DNA of 46,096 nt from JBBQZO01 sp038207625 (lineage in GTDB: Bacteria > Pseudomonadota > Gammaproteobacteria > Burkholderiales > Burkholderiaceae_D): the NCBI GenBank assembly GCA_038207625.1, contig JBBQZO010000042.1, forward strand, positions 1 through 46,096. Direction: 5' to 3'. Position 1 is the stretch's first letter, and every line of letters starts with the position of its first letter. Under the pieces are notes generated by a model that saw only the letters and a program-made list of their open reading frames with translations, ran no database searches and had not been told where the DNA came from. The position numbers and the translations under genes are program-made. Of the stretch, positions 1-8,897 are shown one piece after another.

Positions 1-958
1 CCCCGCCCGGGGCCGGCGCGGGGGCGGGGGGGGCCCGCCCACGCCGGCCTATCAGGCCGGGCTGCGCGGCAAGGATCAGATCACCGCCGTCAACGGCGTG
101 GCGGTGGCCGGATGGTCGGAGCTGCGCTGGGAGATGATCCAGGCGGCGCTCGACAAGCATGGCGCGCGTCTGGTCATTGAGCGCCCCAACGGTGGTCGCG
201 TCAGCGTGGCGCTGCGCGCCGAGGCATTCAGTGGGCTGGATCTGGACGGCGATGTGCTCGCCAAGCTCGGCCTGGCCGTGTCCCATCCCCAGCCGGTGCT
301 GGGCCGCATCAGCGAGGCCGGCCCGGCCGCGCGCGCCGGTTTGCAGCCGGGCGACCGGGTCGTGGGCATCGACGAGCGCGCCATTGAGGACGGCATGGAG
401 TTCATGGAACTGGTGCGTGCTGCGCCGGGACGCACGCTGACGCTGCACGTGCTGCGCGGCGCGCAAGTGCTGGCTGTGCCGGTCACGCCCGAGGCGGATG
501 CGGCCAAGGCGGGGCGCATCAAGGTTGAAGTGATGCTGGCGCCCGAGTTGGTGACGCTCAAGGCGGGCGCGCCGGCGGCGCTGGCCAAGGCCGCGCACAA
601 GACCTGGGACACCAGTGCGCTGACGGTACAAATGATCGGCAAGATGATCAGCGGAGAAATTTCGTTAAAAAATGTAACAGGTCCGATCACCATCGCCGAC
701 TACGCCGGACAGACCGCGCGCAGTGGCCTGGTCAGCTATTTGAGCTTCATCGCCTTCATCAGCATCAGTCTGGGGGTGATGAATTTGCTACCCATTCCCG
801 TTCTAGATGGGGGGCTTTTGCTGTATTATTCGCTGGAAGTTTTGACCGGACGCCCCTTGCCGCAGCGTTTTGCGGAAATCGCGCAGCGCGCCGGCATCGG
901 TTTGCTGTTCGCCCTGATGCTGCTGGCCGTGTTCAATGATGTCGTACGCTTGCTGTAG
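1..958 (+). CDS. rseP: RseP-type site-2 intramembrane zinc protease, 5'-truncated by the window edge
   Basis: C-terminal part of the S2P-family protease that cleaves the anti-sigma factor RseA inside the inner membrane during the envelope stress response. The frame is open to the left edge, so the N-terminal HExxH metal site is outside the window. Visible are the end of one PDZ domain (AGLRGKDQITAVNGV), a complete second PDZ domain (PAARAGLQPGDRVVGID), and the C-terminal membrane region with the conserved third metal-site motif NLLPIPVLDGG, followed by a last hydrophobic helix. It is the first gene of the rseP-bamA-skp-lpx order, 72 bases before bamA. The first ~40 bases are homopolymer-rich and translate to an implausible Gly/Arg/Pro run, so the extreme 5' end may be a sequencing artefact. 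Family assignment is secure. Confidence 0.93.
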   Translation, partial: PARGRRGGGGGPPTPAYQAGLRGKDQITAVNGVAVAGWSELRWEMIQAALDKHGARLVIERPNGGRVSVALRAEAFSGLDLDGDVLAKLGLAVSHPQPVLGRISEAGPAARAGLQPGDRVVGIDERAIEDGMEFMELVRAAPGRTLTLHVLRGAQVLAVPVTPEADAAKAGRIKVEVMLAPELVTLKAGAPAALAKAAHKTWDTSALTVQMIGKMISGEISLKNVTGPITIADYAGQTARSGLVSYLSFIAFISISLGVMNLLPIPVLDGGLLLYYSLEVLTGRPLPQRFAEIAQRAGIGLLFALMLLAVFNDVVRLL

Positions 959-1030
959 GCGCGCCGCGCCCGGCGATCGAAAATCCGCGCTCGTTTTTGT
1001 CGTCCAATGATTGATCCATTGATTTAGCCA

Positions 1031-3367
1031 ATGAAATTACATTCTGACCGTTTTGCCTTGCCTTTCTTTCGCCGCAGCTTAATCGGCGCCGCCGTTTTGG
1101 CGATCTGCTCCGGCCACGCGTTGGCCGTCACCCCCTTTGTCGTCAAGGACATCCGGGTCGAGGGGATCCAGCGCACCGAAGCTGGCACCGTGTTCAGTTA
1201 CCTGCCTGTGCGCGTGGGCGAGACCTTCACCGACGCCAAGGGTATTGCCGCCATCAAGGCCTTGTATGCCACCACCTTCTTCAAGGATGTCCGGCTCGAA
1301 ATCGACAAGGATGTGCTGGTCGTGTTAGTCGAGGAGCGTCCCGCCATTTCGACGGTCGAGTTCACCGGCACCAAGGAATTTGAAAAAGACATCCTGCTCA
1401 AGGCGCTCAAGGAAATTGGCGTGGGCGAGGCGAAGATCTTCGACAAGGCCTCGGTCGACCGCGCCGAGCAGGAGCTCAAACGCCAGTACCTGTCGCATGG
1501 CCTGTATGGCGTGAAGATCACCACCACCATCACCCCGCTCGAGCGCAACCGCGTCACCGTCACGTTCAACGTCGACGAAGGCGACGTCGCGCGCATCAAG
1601 CAGATCAACATCGTGGGCAACAAGGCCTTTTCGGACAAGGAATTGCACGATCTGCTGGCGCTGAACTCGGGCGGCTGGTTCAGTTGGTACACCAAGGCGG
1701 ACCAGTATTCGAAGACCAAGCTGACCGGTGATATCGAGGCGCTCAAGTCGTTCTACCTCAACAAGGGCTACATCGAAGCGAACATCGAGTCGACCCAGGT
1801 GTCGATCACGCCCGACAAGAAAGACATCTACATCACCATCAACATCAGCGAAGGCGAGAAGTTTACCGTCTCCGACGTCAAGCTGGAAGGCGAGATGTTC
1901 GGGCGCGAAGACGAGCTCAAGTCCTTGCTGTTGCTGCGCAAGGGCAGCGTGTATTCGGGCGACCTGCTCACCGAAAGCAATAAGCGCATTTCGGACCGCA
2001 TGGGTACCTTCGGCTATGCCTTCGCCAACGTCAACGCCAACCCGGAGATCAACCGGGAAAAGCGCGAAGTGGCATTCACGTTCTTCATCGACCCGGGCAA
2101 GCGCGCCTATGTGCGCCACATGAACATTGCCGGCAACAGCACCACGCGCGACGAAGTGATCCGGCGCGAGTTCCGCCAGTTCGAAGGCTCCTGGTACGAC
2201 GGCAACAAGATCAAGCTCTCGCGCGATCGGGTCGATCGTCTGGGCTACTTCAAGGACGTCACGATCGACACGCCGGAGACCCAGGGCACCTCCGACCAGG
2301 TCGACGTCAACCTGGCCGTGACTGAAAAACCGACCGGTAACTTCATGATCGGTGGCGCCTATTCGCAGGCTGAAAAGATCACCATCACGGCGCAGGTTCA
2401 GCAGGCCAACTTCGCCGGCAGCGGCAAGACGGTGGGCTTCGAGTTCAACACCAGCCATTACAACCGTACCTATTCGATCTCGCAGAACGATCCGTACTTC
2501 ACCGACGATGGCGTGTCGCGCAATTATTCGCTGTACACGCGTACCTCGCATCCGCCGGCGGTCAATATCGGCAGCTACACGTATAAACAAAGCGGCGGCA
2601 ACGTCAGCTTCGGCGTGCCCTTCTCGGAAGTTGATACGGTGTACTTCGGCTTTGGCCTCGAGCGCACCAACATCGAGACCGACGCGACCAGCCCGCAGCG
2701 TTTCCGCGACTATGTGCATCAGTTCAGCGGCGCCGTCGACGGGGTCGGATCAGCGGCCACCAACGCCTTGCCGTTGACGGTCGCCTGGGGCCGCGACAGC
2801 CGCGACAGCGCCGTCACGCCGAGCATCGGGCGCTACCAGCGTGCCAACCTCGAGCTCGACCTGGTGGGTAACTCGAAATACTATCGCGCCGTCTACGAAC
2901 ATCAGTGGTATCGTCCGCTGACGCACTCAATCACGCTGGCCTTGAAGGGGGAGTTCGACTACGGACACGGGATGCGCAGCACGCCCTATCCGGTGTTCAA
3001 GAACTTCTACGGCGGCGGCATCGGTTCCGTGCGCGGCTACATCTCGTCCTCGCTGGGGATCGCCGATCCACAAACGGGCGACGCGCTGGGCGGCGCCGCG
3101 CGCCTGATCGGCAATGCCGAATTGCAGATGCCGTTTCCGGGCGGTGGCACCGATCGCAGCCTGCGCTGGTTCGGTTTCGTCGACAGCGGCCAGGTCTACC
3201 AGGAAGGCCAGAAAATGCGCGTCTCCGAGCTGCGTTATTCGGCCGGTCTGGGCGTATCCTGGATCTCGCCGGTGGGCCCGCTCAAGTTAGGTTATGCTAA
3301 GCCTTTGAATGCGAAGCCGGGCGACCGCACCGAGCGTTGGCAGTTCCAGATGGGTACCGGCTTCTGA
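1031..3367 (+). CDS. bamA: Outer membrane protein assembly factor BamA (Omp85)
   Basis: Central beta-barrel of the BAM complex, which folds and inserts outer membrane proteins. The 778-residue product has a signal peptide (about residues 1-32, ending near GHALA), then five POTRA domains (about 34-440; the first begins FVVKDIRVEGIQRTEAG) and a C-terminal 16-strand barrel. The loop-6 motif VRGY is present (GSVRGYISSSLG) and the protein ends in Phe (MGTGF), as expected for the beta-signal of an outer membrane barrel. Length is in the normal range for betaproteobacteria (E. coli about 810). It lies between rseP and skp, its classic neighbours; 40 bases separate it from skp, so co-transcription is likely. 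Confidence 0.98.
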   Translation: MKLHSDRFALPFFRRSLIGAAVLAICSGHALAVTPFVVKDIRVEGIQRTEAGTVFSYLPVRVGETFTDAKGIAAIKALYATTFFKDVRLEIDKDVLVVLVEERPAISTVEFTGTKEFEKDILLKALKEIGVGEAKIFDKASVDRAEQELKRQYLSHGLYGVKITTTITPLERNRVTVTFNVDEGDVARIKQINIVGNKAFSDKELHDLLALNSGGWFSWYTKADQYSKTKLTGDIEALKSFYLNKGYIEANIESTQVSITPDKKDIYITINISEGEKFTVSDVKLEGEMFGREDELKSLLLLRKGSVYSGDLLTESNKRISDRMGTFGYAFANVNANPEINREKREVAFTFFIDPGKRAYVRHMNIAGNSTTRDEVIRREFRQFEGSWYDGNKIKLSRDRVDRLGYFKDVTIDTPETQGTSDQVDVNLAVTEKPTGNFMIGGAYSQAEKITITAQVQQANFAGSGKTVGFEFNTSHYNRTYSISQNDPYFTDDGVSRNYSLYTRTSHPPAVNIGSYTYKQSGGNVSFGVPFSEVDTVYFGFGLERTNIETDATSPQRFRDYVHQFSGAVDGVGSAATNALPLTVAWGRDSRDSAVTPSIGRYQRANLELDLVGNSKYYRAVYEHQWYRPLTHSITLALKGEFDYGHGMRSTPYPVFKNFYGGGIGSVRGYISSSLGIADPQTGDALGGAARLIGNAELQMPFPGGGTDRSLRWFGFVDSGQVYQEGQKMRVSELRYSAGLGVSWISPVGPLKLGYAKPLNAKPGDRTERWQFQMGTGF

Positions 3368-3407
3368 TGCACTGGTCAGGACACGTCATTTTTAATCACG
3401 GAGAACT

Positions 3408-3923
3408 ATGTTGAACACTGCACTTGCTGCCATGCCAAAACGTCTGGCGCTGCTCGCATTGTGTGTTTGCTCCTTGGCGCAGGCGCAAATGCAGGGCTCG
3501 CGCATCGGTTTCGTGCATACCGAGCGCCTGATGACCGAGTCGAAGCTGGCCAAGGCGGCCGACGCCAAGATCGTCGCCGAGTTTTCCAAGCGCGACAAGG
3601 CGATTCAGGAGCAGATCGGGCGCTTGAAGTCGCTGTCGGAGAAATTCGACATCGACGCGCCGACGCTGTCCGATGTGGAGCGCACCCGTCGCCATCGTGA
3701 GATGGTCGACGTGGACGAGGATTTGAAGCGCAAGCAGCGCGAGTTCCGCGAAGACCTGAACCAGCGTCAGAACGAGGAGCGCGCCAACATCGCCACCAAG
3801 GCCAACAAGATCATCGAGCAGATCGCCGAGCAGGAAAAAATCGATATCGTGCTGCAGGAATCGGCCTGGTCGAGCCCGCGCATCGACTTGACCGACAAGA
3901 TCCTCAAGCAGCTCGATAAGTAA
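3408..3923 (+). CDS. skp: Periplasmic chaperone Skp/OmpH
   Basis: Holdase that keeps unfolded outer membrane proteins soluble in the periplasm and passes them to BAM. The 171-residue protein has a signal peptide ending near AQAQ (about residues 1-27), a short beta core (SRIGFVHTERLM) that forms the trimer body, and long charged helices rich in Lys/Glu/Arg (about 60-150) that form the tentacles. GGAG lies just upstream of the ATG, supporting this start; the internal Met at codon 9 would still give a signal peptide. It sits directly between bamA and lpxD, the conserved location. Confidence 0.95.
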   Translation: MLNTALAAMPKRLALLALCVCSLAQAQMQGSRIGFVHTERLMTESKLAKAADAKIVAEFSKRDKAIQEQIGRLKSLSEKFDIDAPTLSDVERTRRHREMVDVDEDLKRKQREFREDLNQRQNEERANIATKANKIIEQIAEQEKIDIVLQESAWSSPRIDLTDKILKQLDK

Positions 3924-3952
3924 ATCACGCAGTCTCTATTTGGAAGATCAGG

Positions 3953-5008
3953 ATGGGCACTCGACTAGGTGAATTGGTCGAACGCTTGGGCGGACAGTTG
4001 GTGGGCGATCCGAATCTCGAGGTAATCGGGATCGCGCCACTGACCGAGGCCGGCGTTTCGCACATCAGCTTTCTGAGCAACAGCAAGTTTCGCGCACAGG
4101 CGGCGCACAGCAAGGCCTGTGCGCTGATTTTATCGGCCGCCGACGACGCGGTGGTGGCGACCAGCTTTGCCGGCGCACGCATCGTCACCCCCAATCCGTA
4201 CGCCTACTTCGCGTACGCGGCGCAGTTTTTCGCCGCGCAGCACGAAGTGCGTGCGCCGGCCGGCATCGACGCCAGCGCCAGCGTGGGCGCCGATGCGCGC
4301 ATCGATCCGAGCGCCCATGTCGGGGCGCACGTGACCATCGCCCAGGGTGTCGTCATTGGCGCCTTTGCGGTGATCGAGGCGGGCTGCGTGATCGGACGCG
4401 AGGCGGTGATCGGCGCGCATACCCGGCTGTTTGCCAACGTGACGTTTCACGCGCGCTGCCAGATCGGTCAACGCGGCATCATCCATTCGGGCGCCGTGAT
4501 CGGCACCGACGGTTTCGGCTTCGCCAGCGAGAAGGGGGTCTACATCAAGATCCCGCAGACCGGACGGGTGATGATCGGCGACGATGTTGACATCGGGGCC
4601 AACACCACGATCGACCGCGGCGCGCTGGCCGACACGGTCATCGAGGACGGCGTCAAGCTCGACAATCAGATCCAGATCGGGCACAACTGCCACATCGGCG
4701 CGCACACGGCCATGGCCGGCTGCGTCGGCGTGGCCGGCAGCGCCCGCATCGGCAAGTACTGCACCTTTGGCGGCGCGGCGATGGTGCTGGGGCACTTGAC
4801 CATTGCCGACCATGTGCATATCTCGTCGGGCAGTATGGTGTCGCGCTCGATCCACGAGGCCGGCCAGTACACGGGTTTTTACCCGCTGGCCAAGAACGCC
4901 GAGTGGGAAAAAAGTGCCGCCATCGTGCGTAACCTGGCGAGCATGCGCGAGCGCATCCGCGCGCTGGAAAAAACCATTAAAACGCTTACGAACACAGAAG
5001 AAGAATGA
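3953..5008 (+). CDS. lpxD: UDP-3-O-(3-hydroxyacyl)glucosamine N-acyltransferase LpxD
   Basis: Adds the N-linked hydroxyacyl chain to UDP-3-O-acyl-glucosamine in lipid A synthesis, using acyl-ACP, in the cytoplasm. The 351 residues comprise an N-terminal uridine-binding domain (about 1-100), a left-handed beta-helix of hexapeptide repeats (about 105-320; runs such as SVGADARIDPSAHVG) and a C-terminal helical tail (NLASMRERIRALEKT). The catalytic histidine is expected in QIGHNCHIG, near residue 243. GGAAG six bases before the ATG supports the start. Its stop overlaps the fabZ start in ATGA, indicating translational coupling. Confidence 0.97.
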   Translation: MGTRLGELVERLGGQLVGDPNLEVIGIAPLTEAGVSHISFLSNSKFRAQAAHSKACALILSAADDAVVATSFAGARIVTPNPYAYFAYAAQFFAAQHEVRAPAGIDASASVGADARIDPSAHVGAHVTIAQGVVIGAFAVIEAGCVIGREAVIGAHTRLFANVTFHARCQIGQRGIIHSGAVIGTDGFGFASEKGVYIKIPQTGRVMIGDDVDIGANTTIDRGALADTVIEDGVKLDNQIQIGHNCHIGAHTAMAGCVGVAGSARIGKYCTFGGAAMVLGHLTIADHVHISSGSMVSRSIHEAGQYTGFYPLAKNAEWEKSAAIVRNLASMRERIRALEKTIKTLTNTEEE

Positions 5009-5490
5009 ACATGACTGAAAAGAAGACACTCGACATCCATCAGATCAAACAGTATCTGCCACACCGCTATCCGATGCTGCTGGTCGACCGGGTGCTGGAC
5101 TGGGAGACGGGAAAGAGCATCAGCGCGATCAAGAACGTGACGGCCAATGAAGAATTCTTCAATGGTCACTTCCCGCACAAGCCGGTCATGCCCGGTGTGC
5201 TGATGATCGAGGCGATGGCCCAGACGGCGGCGATCCTGTCGTTTTTGACGATGGATATCAAGCCGGACGAGAATTCGGTGGTGTATTTCGTGGGCATCGA
5301 CAACGCGCGCTTCAAGCGTCCGGTCGAGCCGGGCGACCAGCTGAAAATGGATGTCGAAATCGTGCGCGTGTCGCGCGGCATCTGGAAGTACAAGGCGGTG
5401 GGCAGCGTGGACGGCAAGGTTGCCGTCGAAGCGGATCTGATGTGCACGATCCGCAGTGCCACCGACGCGAGCCAGCCAGCGGGGCAGTAA
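5005..5490 (+). CDS. fabZ: 3-hydroxyacyl-[ACP] dehydratase FabZ
   Basis: Dehydrates 3-hydroxyacyl-ACP in fatty acid elongation and so competes with LpxA/LpxD for the same hydroxyacyl-ACP pool. The 161-residue protein has the hot-dog fold with the catalytic histidine in NGHFPHKPVMPG and the catalytic glutamate in MIEAMAQ; LPHRYPMLLVDRV near the N-terminus is also family-typical. The ATG at 5005 overlaps the lpxD stop by four bases; a second in-frame ATG at 5011 is an alternative start giving only two residues less. The stop codon shares one base with the lpxA ATG, so it is coupled on both sides. Confidence 0.97.
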   Translation: MNMTEKKTLDIHQIKQYLPHRYPMLLVDRVLDWETGKSISAIKNVTANEEFFNGHFPHKPVMPGVLMIEAMAQTAAILSFLTMDIKPDENSVVYFVGIDNARFKRPVEPGDQLKMDVEIVRVSRGIWKYKAVGSVDGKVAVEADLMCTIRSATDASQPAGQ

Positions 5491-6278
5491 TGGCGACGAT
5501 TCATCCTAGCGCCATCGTCGATCCGCGCGCCCAGCTCGACAGCTCGGTGCAGGTGGGCGCGTACTCGATCATCGGTGCGCACGTGCAGATCGACGCCGGC
5601 ACCGTGGTCGGCCCGCACGTCGTCATCGAGGGCCACACCCGGATCGGGCGCGACAACACCTTCTTCCAGTTTTCGTCGATCGGCGCCGCGCCGCAAGACA
5701 AGAAGTGGGCGGGCGAGCCGACCCGGCTTGAAGTGGGCGACCGGAATACGATCCGCGAGTTTTGCACCTTCAACGTGGGCACCGCGCAGGACGCCGGCGT
5801 CACGCGGCTGGGCGACGATAACTGGATTTCGGCCTACGTGCATCTGGCGCACGACTGCCAGGTGGGTAGCAACACGATCTTCTCGAACAACGCGCAGCTG
5901 GCCGGTCACGTGCACATCGGCGACTGGGTGATCCTGTCCGGTTACGCCAATGTGCACCAGTTCTGCAAGATCGGCCCGCACGCGTTTGTCGGCATGAGCA
6001 CCAGTTTGACCCAGGATGTGCCGCCCTATGTGCTGTTGTCGGGCAATCCGGCCTCGGCGCACGGGGTCAACATTGAAGGGCTCAAACGGCGCGGTTTCAC
6101 CCGTGCCCAGATCGACGGCGTGCGCGCGGCCTACAAGCTGATCTACCGTTCCAATCTGACGCTCGAGGAAGCGAAGCTGCAACTGGCGCAGCTGGGGCAG
6201 GACATGCCGGAGGCGGCCGAGCAAATCGGCGCCATGCGCCAATTTCTGTATACGACCACCCGTGGCATCGTACGCTGA
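5490..6278 (+). CDS. lpxA: UDP-N-acetylglucosamine acyltransferase LpxA
   Basis: First enzyme of lipid A synthesis: transfers a 3-hydroxyacyl chain from ACP to the 3-OH of UDP-GlcNAc. I start it at the ATG whose A is the last base of the fabZ stop (TAATG); this gives 262 residues, the same length as E. coli LpxA, and begins MATIHPSAIVDPRAQL. A longer in-frame reading from 5442 lies inside fabZ and is not likely. Left-handed beta-helix repeats fill the first ~190 residues; the catalytic His is in LAHDCQVG (residue 121), followed by NNAQLAGHV; a helical C-terminal domain ends the protein. It overlaps lpxB by 17 bases. Confidence 0.97.
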   Translation: MATIHPSAIVDPRAQLDSSVQVGAYSIIGAHVQIDAGTVVGPHVVIEGHTRIGRDNTFFQFSSIGAAPQDKKWAGEPTRLEVGDRNTIREFCTFNVGTAQDAGVTRLGDDNWISAYVHLAHDCQVGSNTIFSNNAQLAGHVHIGDWVILSGYANVHQFCKIGPHAFVGMSTSLTQDVPPYVLLSGNPASAHGVNIEGLKRRGFTRAQIDGVRAAYKLIYRSNLTLEEAKLQLAQLGQDMPEAAEQIGAMRQFLYTTTRGIVR

Positions 6279-7437
6279 CCTGTCGCTAGCACTGGTGGCC
6301 GGCGAGGTGTCGGGCGACCTGCTGGCCGGGCGCCTGCTGGAGGGATTGCGCCCGCAACTGCCGGGTGCACGCTTCCACGGCGTCGGCGGCGCGCGCATGA
6401 TCGAGCAGGGCTTGGTGCCCGACTATCCGATCGAGTCGCTGGCGGTGGGGCGCATGTTCGAGATCATTCCGCGCTACCGGGCCATCAAGGCGATTCAGAC
6501 CAGCCTGCGTGACAAGCTGCTGGCCGATCGGCCGGCGGTGTTCATCGGTGCCGATTATCCGATGTTCAATCTGGGGCTCGAGCAGCCGCTGCGCGCTGCC
6601 GGCATCCCCACCGTGCATTTCATCAGCCCGCAAATCTGGGCCTGGCGCGGCGGGCGCATCAACAAAATCAAGAAGGCCGTCTCGCACATGCTGGTGATCT
6701 TTCCGTTCGAGGAAGCGATCTATCAGGCGGCCGGCGTGCCGGTGACGTACGTCGGCCACCCGTTGGCCGAGGTGATCCCGATGCAGCCGGACCAGGCCGG
6801 GGCGCGCCGCGCGCTCGGGCTGGACGTGGACGCGAACGTGCTGGCGATTTTGCCGGGCAGCCGCATGTCCGAGCTTAAATACAACGTGACGGCCTTTGTC
6901 GGCGCAGCCAAGCTGCTGTGGCAGCGCGACAAGACACTACGGTTTATCGCACCGATGGCCGGGGCGCGCCAGCGCCAGTATTTTCTCGATCTGGTGGCCC
7001 AGGCCGGCTTGCAGGACGTGCCCATCGAGTTGCTCGACGGACAGTCGCACCGCGCCATCGAGGCGGCCGACGCGGTGCTGGTGGCCTCTGGCACGGCCTC
7101 GCTGGAAGTGGCGCTGTTCAAGAAGCCGATGGTGATCGCCTACAAGATGATGCGCGCCTCGTGGGAGATCATGCGCCATATGGGATATCAGCCATGGATC
7201 GGCCTGCCCAATATTCTGGCGCGCCAGTTCCTGGTGCCCGAATTGCTGCAACACGCGGCCAGTCCGCAGGCGCTGGCCGATGCGCTGCACCGGCAGCTCA
7301 CGGACGCGCCTGGCCGTTTGCACCTGATCGACAGGTTCACCGAGATGCACCACAGCCTGCTGCGCAACAGCGCGCAGGAAAGTGCCCAGGCGGTCATGCG
7401 AGTGATCGAGCAGTCAACGACAAGGAAGCTGACGTGA
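6262..7437 (+). CDS. lpxB: Lipid A disaccharide synthase LpxB
   Basis: GT19 glycosyltransferase at the inner face of the inner membrane; condenses UDP-2,3-diacylglucosamine with lipid X to form the lipid A disaccharide. 391 residues. It starts with GTG inside the end of lpxA (17-base overlap), giving MASYADLSLALVAGEVSGD; GEVSGD near the N-terminus is the family hallmark, as are HFISPQIWAWR, YVGHPLAE, ILPGSRMSE and VASGTASLEVAL. The stop codon overlaps the rnhB GTG in GTGA. The GTG start and overlaps suggest expression by reinitiation from lpxA. Confidence 0.97.
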   Translation: MASYADLSLALVAGEVSGDLLAGRLLEGLRPQLPGARFHGVGGARMIEQGLVPDYPIESLAVGRMFEIIPRYRAIKAIQTSLRDKLLADRPAVFIGADYPMFNLGLEQPLRAAGIPTVHFISPQIWAWRGGRINKIKKAVSHMLVIFPFEEAIYQAAGVPVTYVGHPLAEVIPMQPDQAGARRALGLDVDANVLAILPGSRMSELKYNVTAFVGAAKLLWQRDKTLRFIAPMAGARQRQYFLDLVAQAGLQDVPIELLDGQSHRAIEAADAVLVASGTASLEVALFKKPMVIAYKMMRASWEIMRHMGYQPWIGLPNILARQFLVPELLQHAASPQALADALHRQLTDAPGRLHLIDRFTEMHHSLLRNSAQESAQAVMRVIEQSTTRKLT

Positions 7438-8054
7438 CCAATCCCTATCCGGGTCTGTTTGACGAGCTGCCGTTTGGCCCCGACGAGATCATTTGCGGCG
7501 TCGACGAGGCCGGACGTGGTCCGCTGGCCGGCCCCGTGTTCGCCGCTGCCGTGATTCTCGATCCATCGCGTCCCATCGACGGCCTGCGCGACTCGAAGAA
7601 ACTGAGCGAGAAGCGGCGCGATGCGCTGGCGCTCGAGATCAAACAGCACGCGCTGGCCTGGGCGATTGCCCAGTGCTCGGAAGCGGAGATCGACGAACTG
7701 AACATCCTGCAGGCCACCATGCTGGCCATGCGGCGCGCCGTTGAAGCGCTGGCGACGGTGCCGACGCTGGCCCTGATCGACGGCAATCGCTGCCCGGTGA
7801 TGACGATCCGCGCGATGGCCATCGTCGAAGGCGACGACAAGGTGCATGCCATCTCGGCCGCCTCGATCCTGGCCAAGACGGCGCGCGACGCGGCGCTGCA
7901 GCAACTGCACCTGATTTATCCGCAGTACGCGTTCGACCAGCACAAAGGCTACCCGACCGCGCTGCACCTGGCGCGCCTGCGCGAGCACGGCGTCTCGCCG
8001 GTGCATCGGCGTTCCTACGCGCCGGTGCGCAAGCTGCTGCCTGACCCGAACTGA
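7434..8054 (+). CDS. rnhB: Ribonuclease HII
   Basis: Endonuclease that cuts the RNA strand of RNA-DNA hybrids and removes single ribonucleotides from DNA. I start it at the GTG overlapping the lpxB stop, giving 206 residues beginning MTNPYPGLFDEL; the open frame runs much further upstream, but only as the shadow of lpxB. Conserved acidic metal-binding residues are visible in CGVDEAGRGPLAGP (Asp-Glu), LALIDGNRCP (Asp) and the later Asp in EGDDKVHAISAASILAK. Its position after lpxB is the classic order. Seven bases separate it from the next gene. Confidence 0.96.
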   Translation: MTNPYPGLFDELPFGPDEIICGVDEAGRGPLAGPVFAAAVILDPSRPIDGLRDSKKLSEKRRDALALEIKQHALAWAIAQCSEAEIDELNILQATMLAMRRAVEALATVPTLALIDGNRCPVMTIRAMAIVEGDDKVHAISAASILAKTARDAALQQLHLIYPQYAFDQHKGYPTALHLARLREHGVSPVHRRSYAPVRKLLPDPN

Positions 8055-8061
8055 AGCAAAC

Positions 8062-8847
8062 ATGAAAACAATCTCATCACGTGACAACCCGCTCTACAAG
8101 GAGCTGAAACACCTGGCTGGCAGCTCGCAAGCGCGCCGCAAGGCCGGCCGCACCCTGCTCGATGGGGTGCACCTGTGCCAGTCCTACCTGCAAATGCGCG
8201 GCATGCCGCCCCAGTGCATCGTCTCCGAAGGCGCGCTGCTGAACCCGGAAGTGGCCGACATCGTCATGCGCTGCGAGGATGCGCATGCGCATTGCGTAGT
8301 GATGTCCGATGCGCTCTACAACGCCGTCAGCCAGGTCGAGCACGGGGTCGGGCTGATGTTCCTGATCGACACGCCCGAGCTGACGGTGCCGGCCGCCTTG
8401 CATCAGTCGGCGGTGTTGCTCGATAACTTGCAAGATCCCGGCAACGTGGGATCGATCCTGCGCAGCGCGGCCGCGGCCGGTATCAAGCAGGTCTACTGCA
8501 GCGCCGGCACGGCATTTTGCTGGTCGCCCAAGGTGCTGCGCGCGGCCATGGGGGCGCATTTTGTGCTCGACATGTTTGAACATGTCGACCTGGCGGCGCT
8601 GGTTCAGCAGGCCCAGGTGGCCGTGATCGCCACCAGCGGTTACGCCGAGCAGCGTCTGTACGACGTCAACCTGCGCCAGCCGGTGGCGTGGCTGTTTGGC
8701 CACGAAGGGCAGGGTGTGGCCAACGACCTGCTGGCACTGGCGAGCCACCGCGTGGTGATCCCGCACCTGGGGCAGATTGAATCGCTCAACGTTGCCGCGT
8801 GCGCCGCTGTGTGTTTTTTTGAACAATTGAGGCAAAATCAAAGCTAG
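8062..8847 (+). CDS. SpoU/TrmH-family RNA 2'-O-ribose methyltransferase
   Basis: Probable SAM-dependent 2'-O-methyltransferase of rRNA or tRNA, SPOUT superfamily. The 261 residues show an N-terminal substrate-binding region (starting SSRDNPLYKELKHLA) and the three SpoU motifs: LDNLQDPGNVGSILRSA (motif 1), WLFGHEGQGV (motif 2) and the knotted SAM-binding IESLNVAACAAVCFFE (motif 3). The N-terminal opening resembles the TsnR/RlmB-like branch, but the exact nucleotide target cannot be read from sequence, so no symbol is given. Seven bases after rnhB, it is probably the last gene of the long envelope operon. Confidence 0.92.
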   Translation: MKTISSRDNPLYKELKHLAGSSQARRKAGRTLLDGVHLCQSYLQMRGMPPQCIVSEGALLNPEVADIVMRCEDAHAHCVVMSDALYNAVSQVEHGVGLMFLIDTPELTVPAALHQSAVLLDNLQDPGNVGSILRSAAAAGIKQVYCSAGTAFCWSPKVLRAAMGAHFVLDMFEHVDLAALVQQAQVAVIATSGYAEQRLYDVNLRQPVAWLFGHEGQGVANDLLALASHRVVIPHLGQIESLNVAACAAVCFFEQLRQNQS

Positions 8848-8897
8848 GTAATGCCGGTTATGGGTTAATCTTGGTTTAGGGCAAAAGCGGGGCTGAG

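Noticed and set aside
1325..2719. 464-codon open frame antisense to bamA
   Set aside because: Shadow of bamA; no domain likeness.
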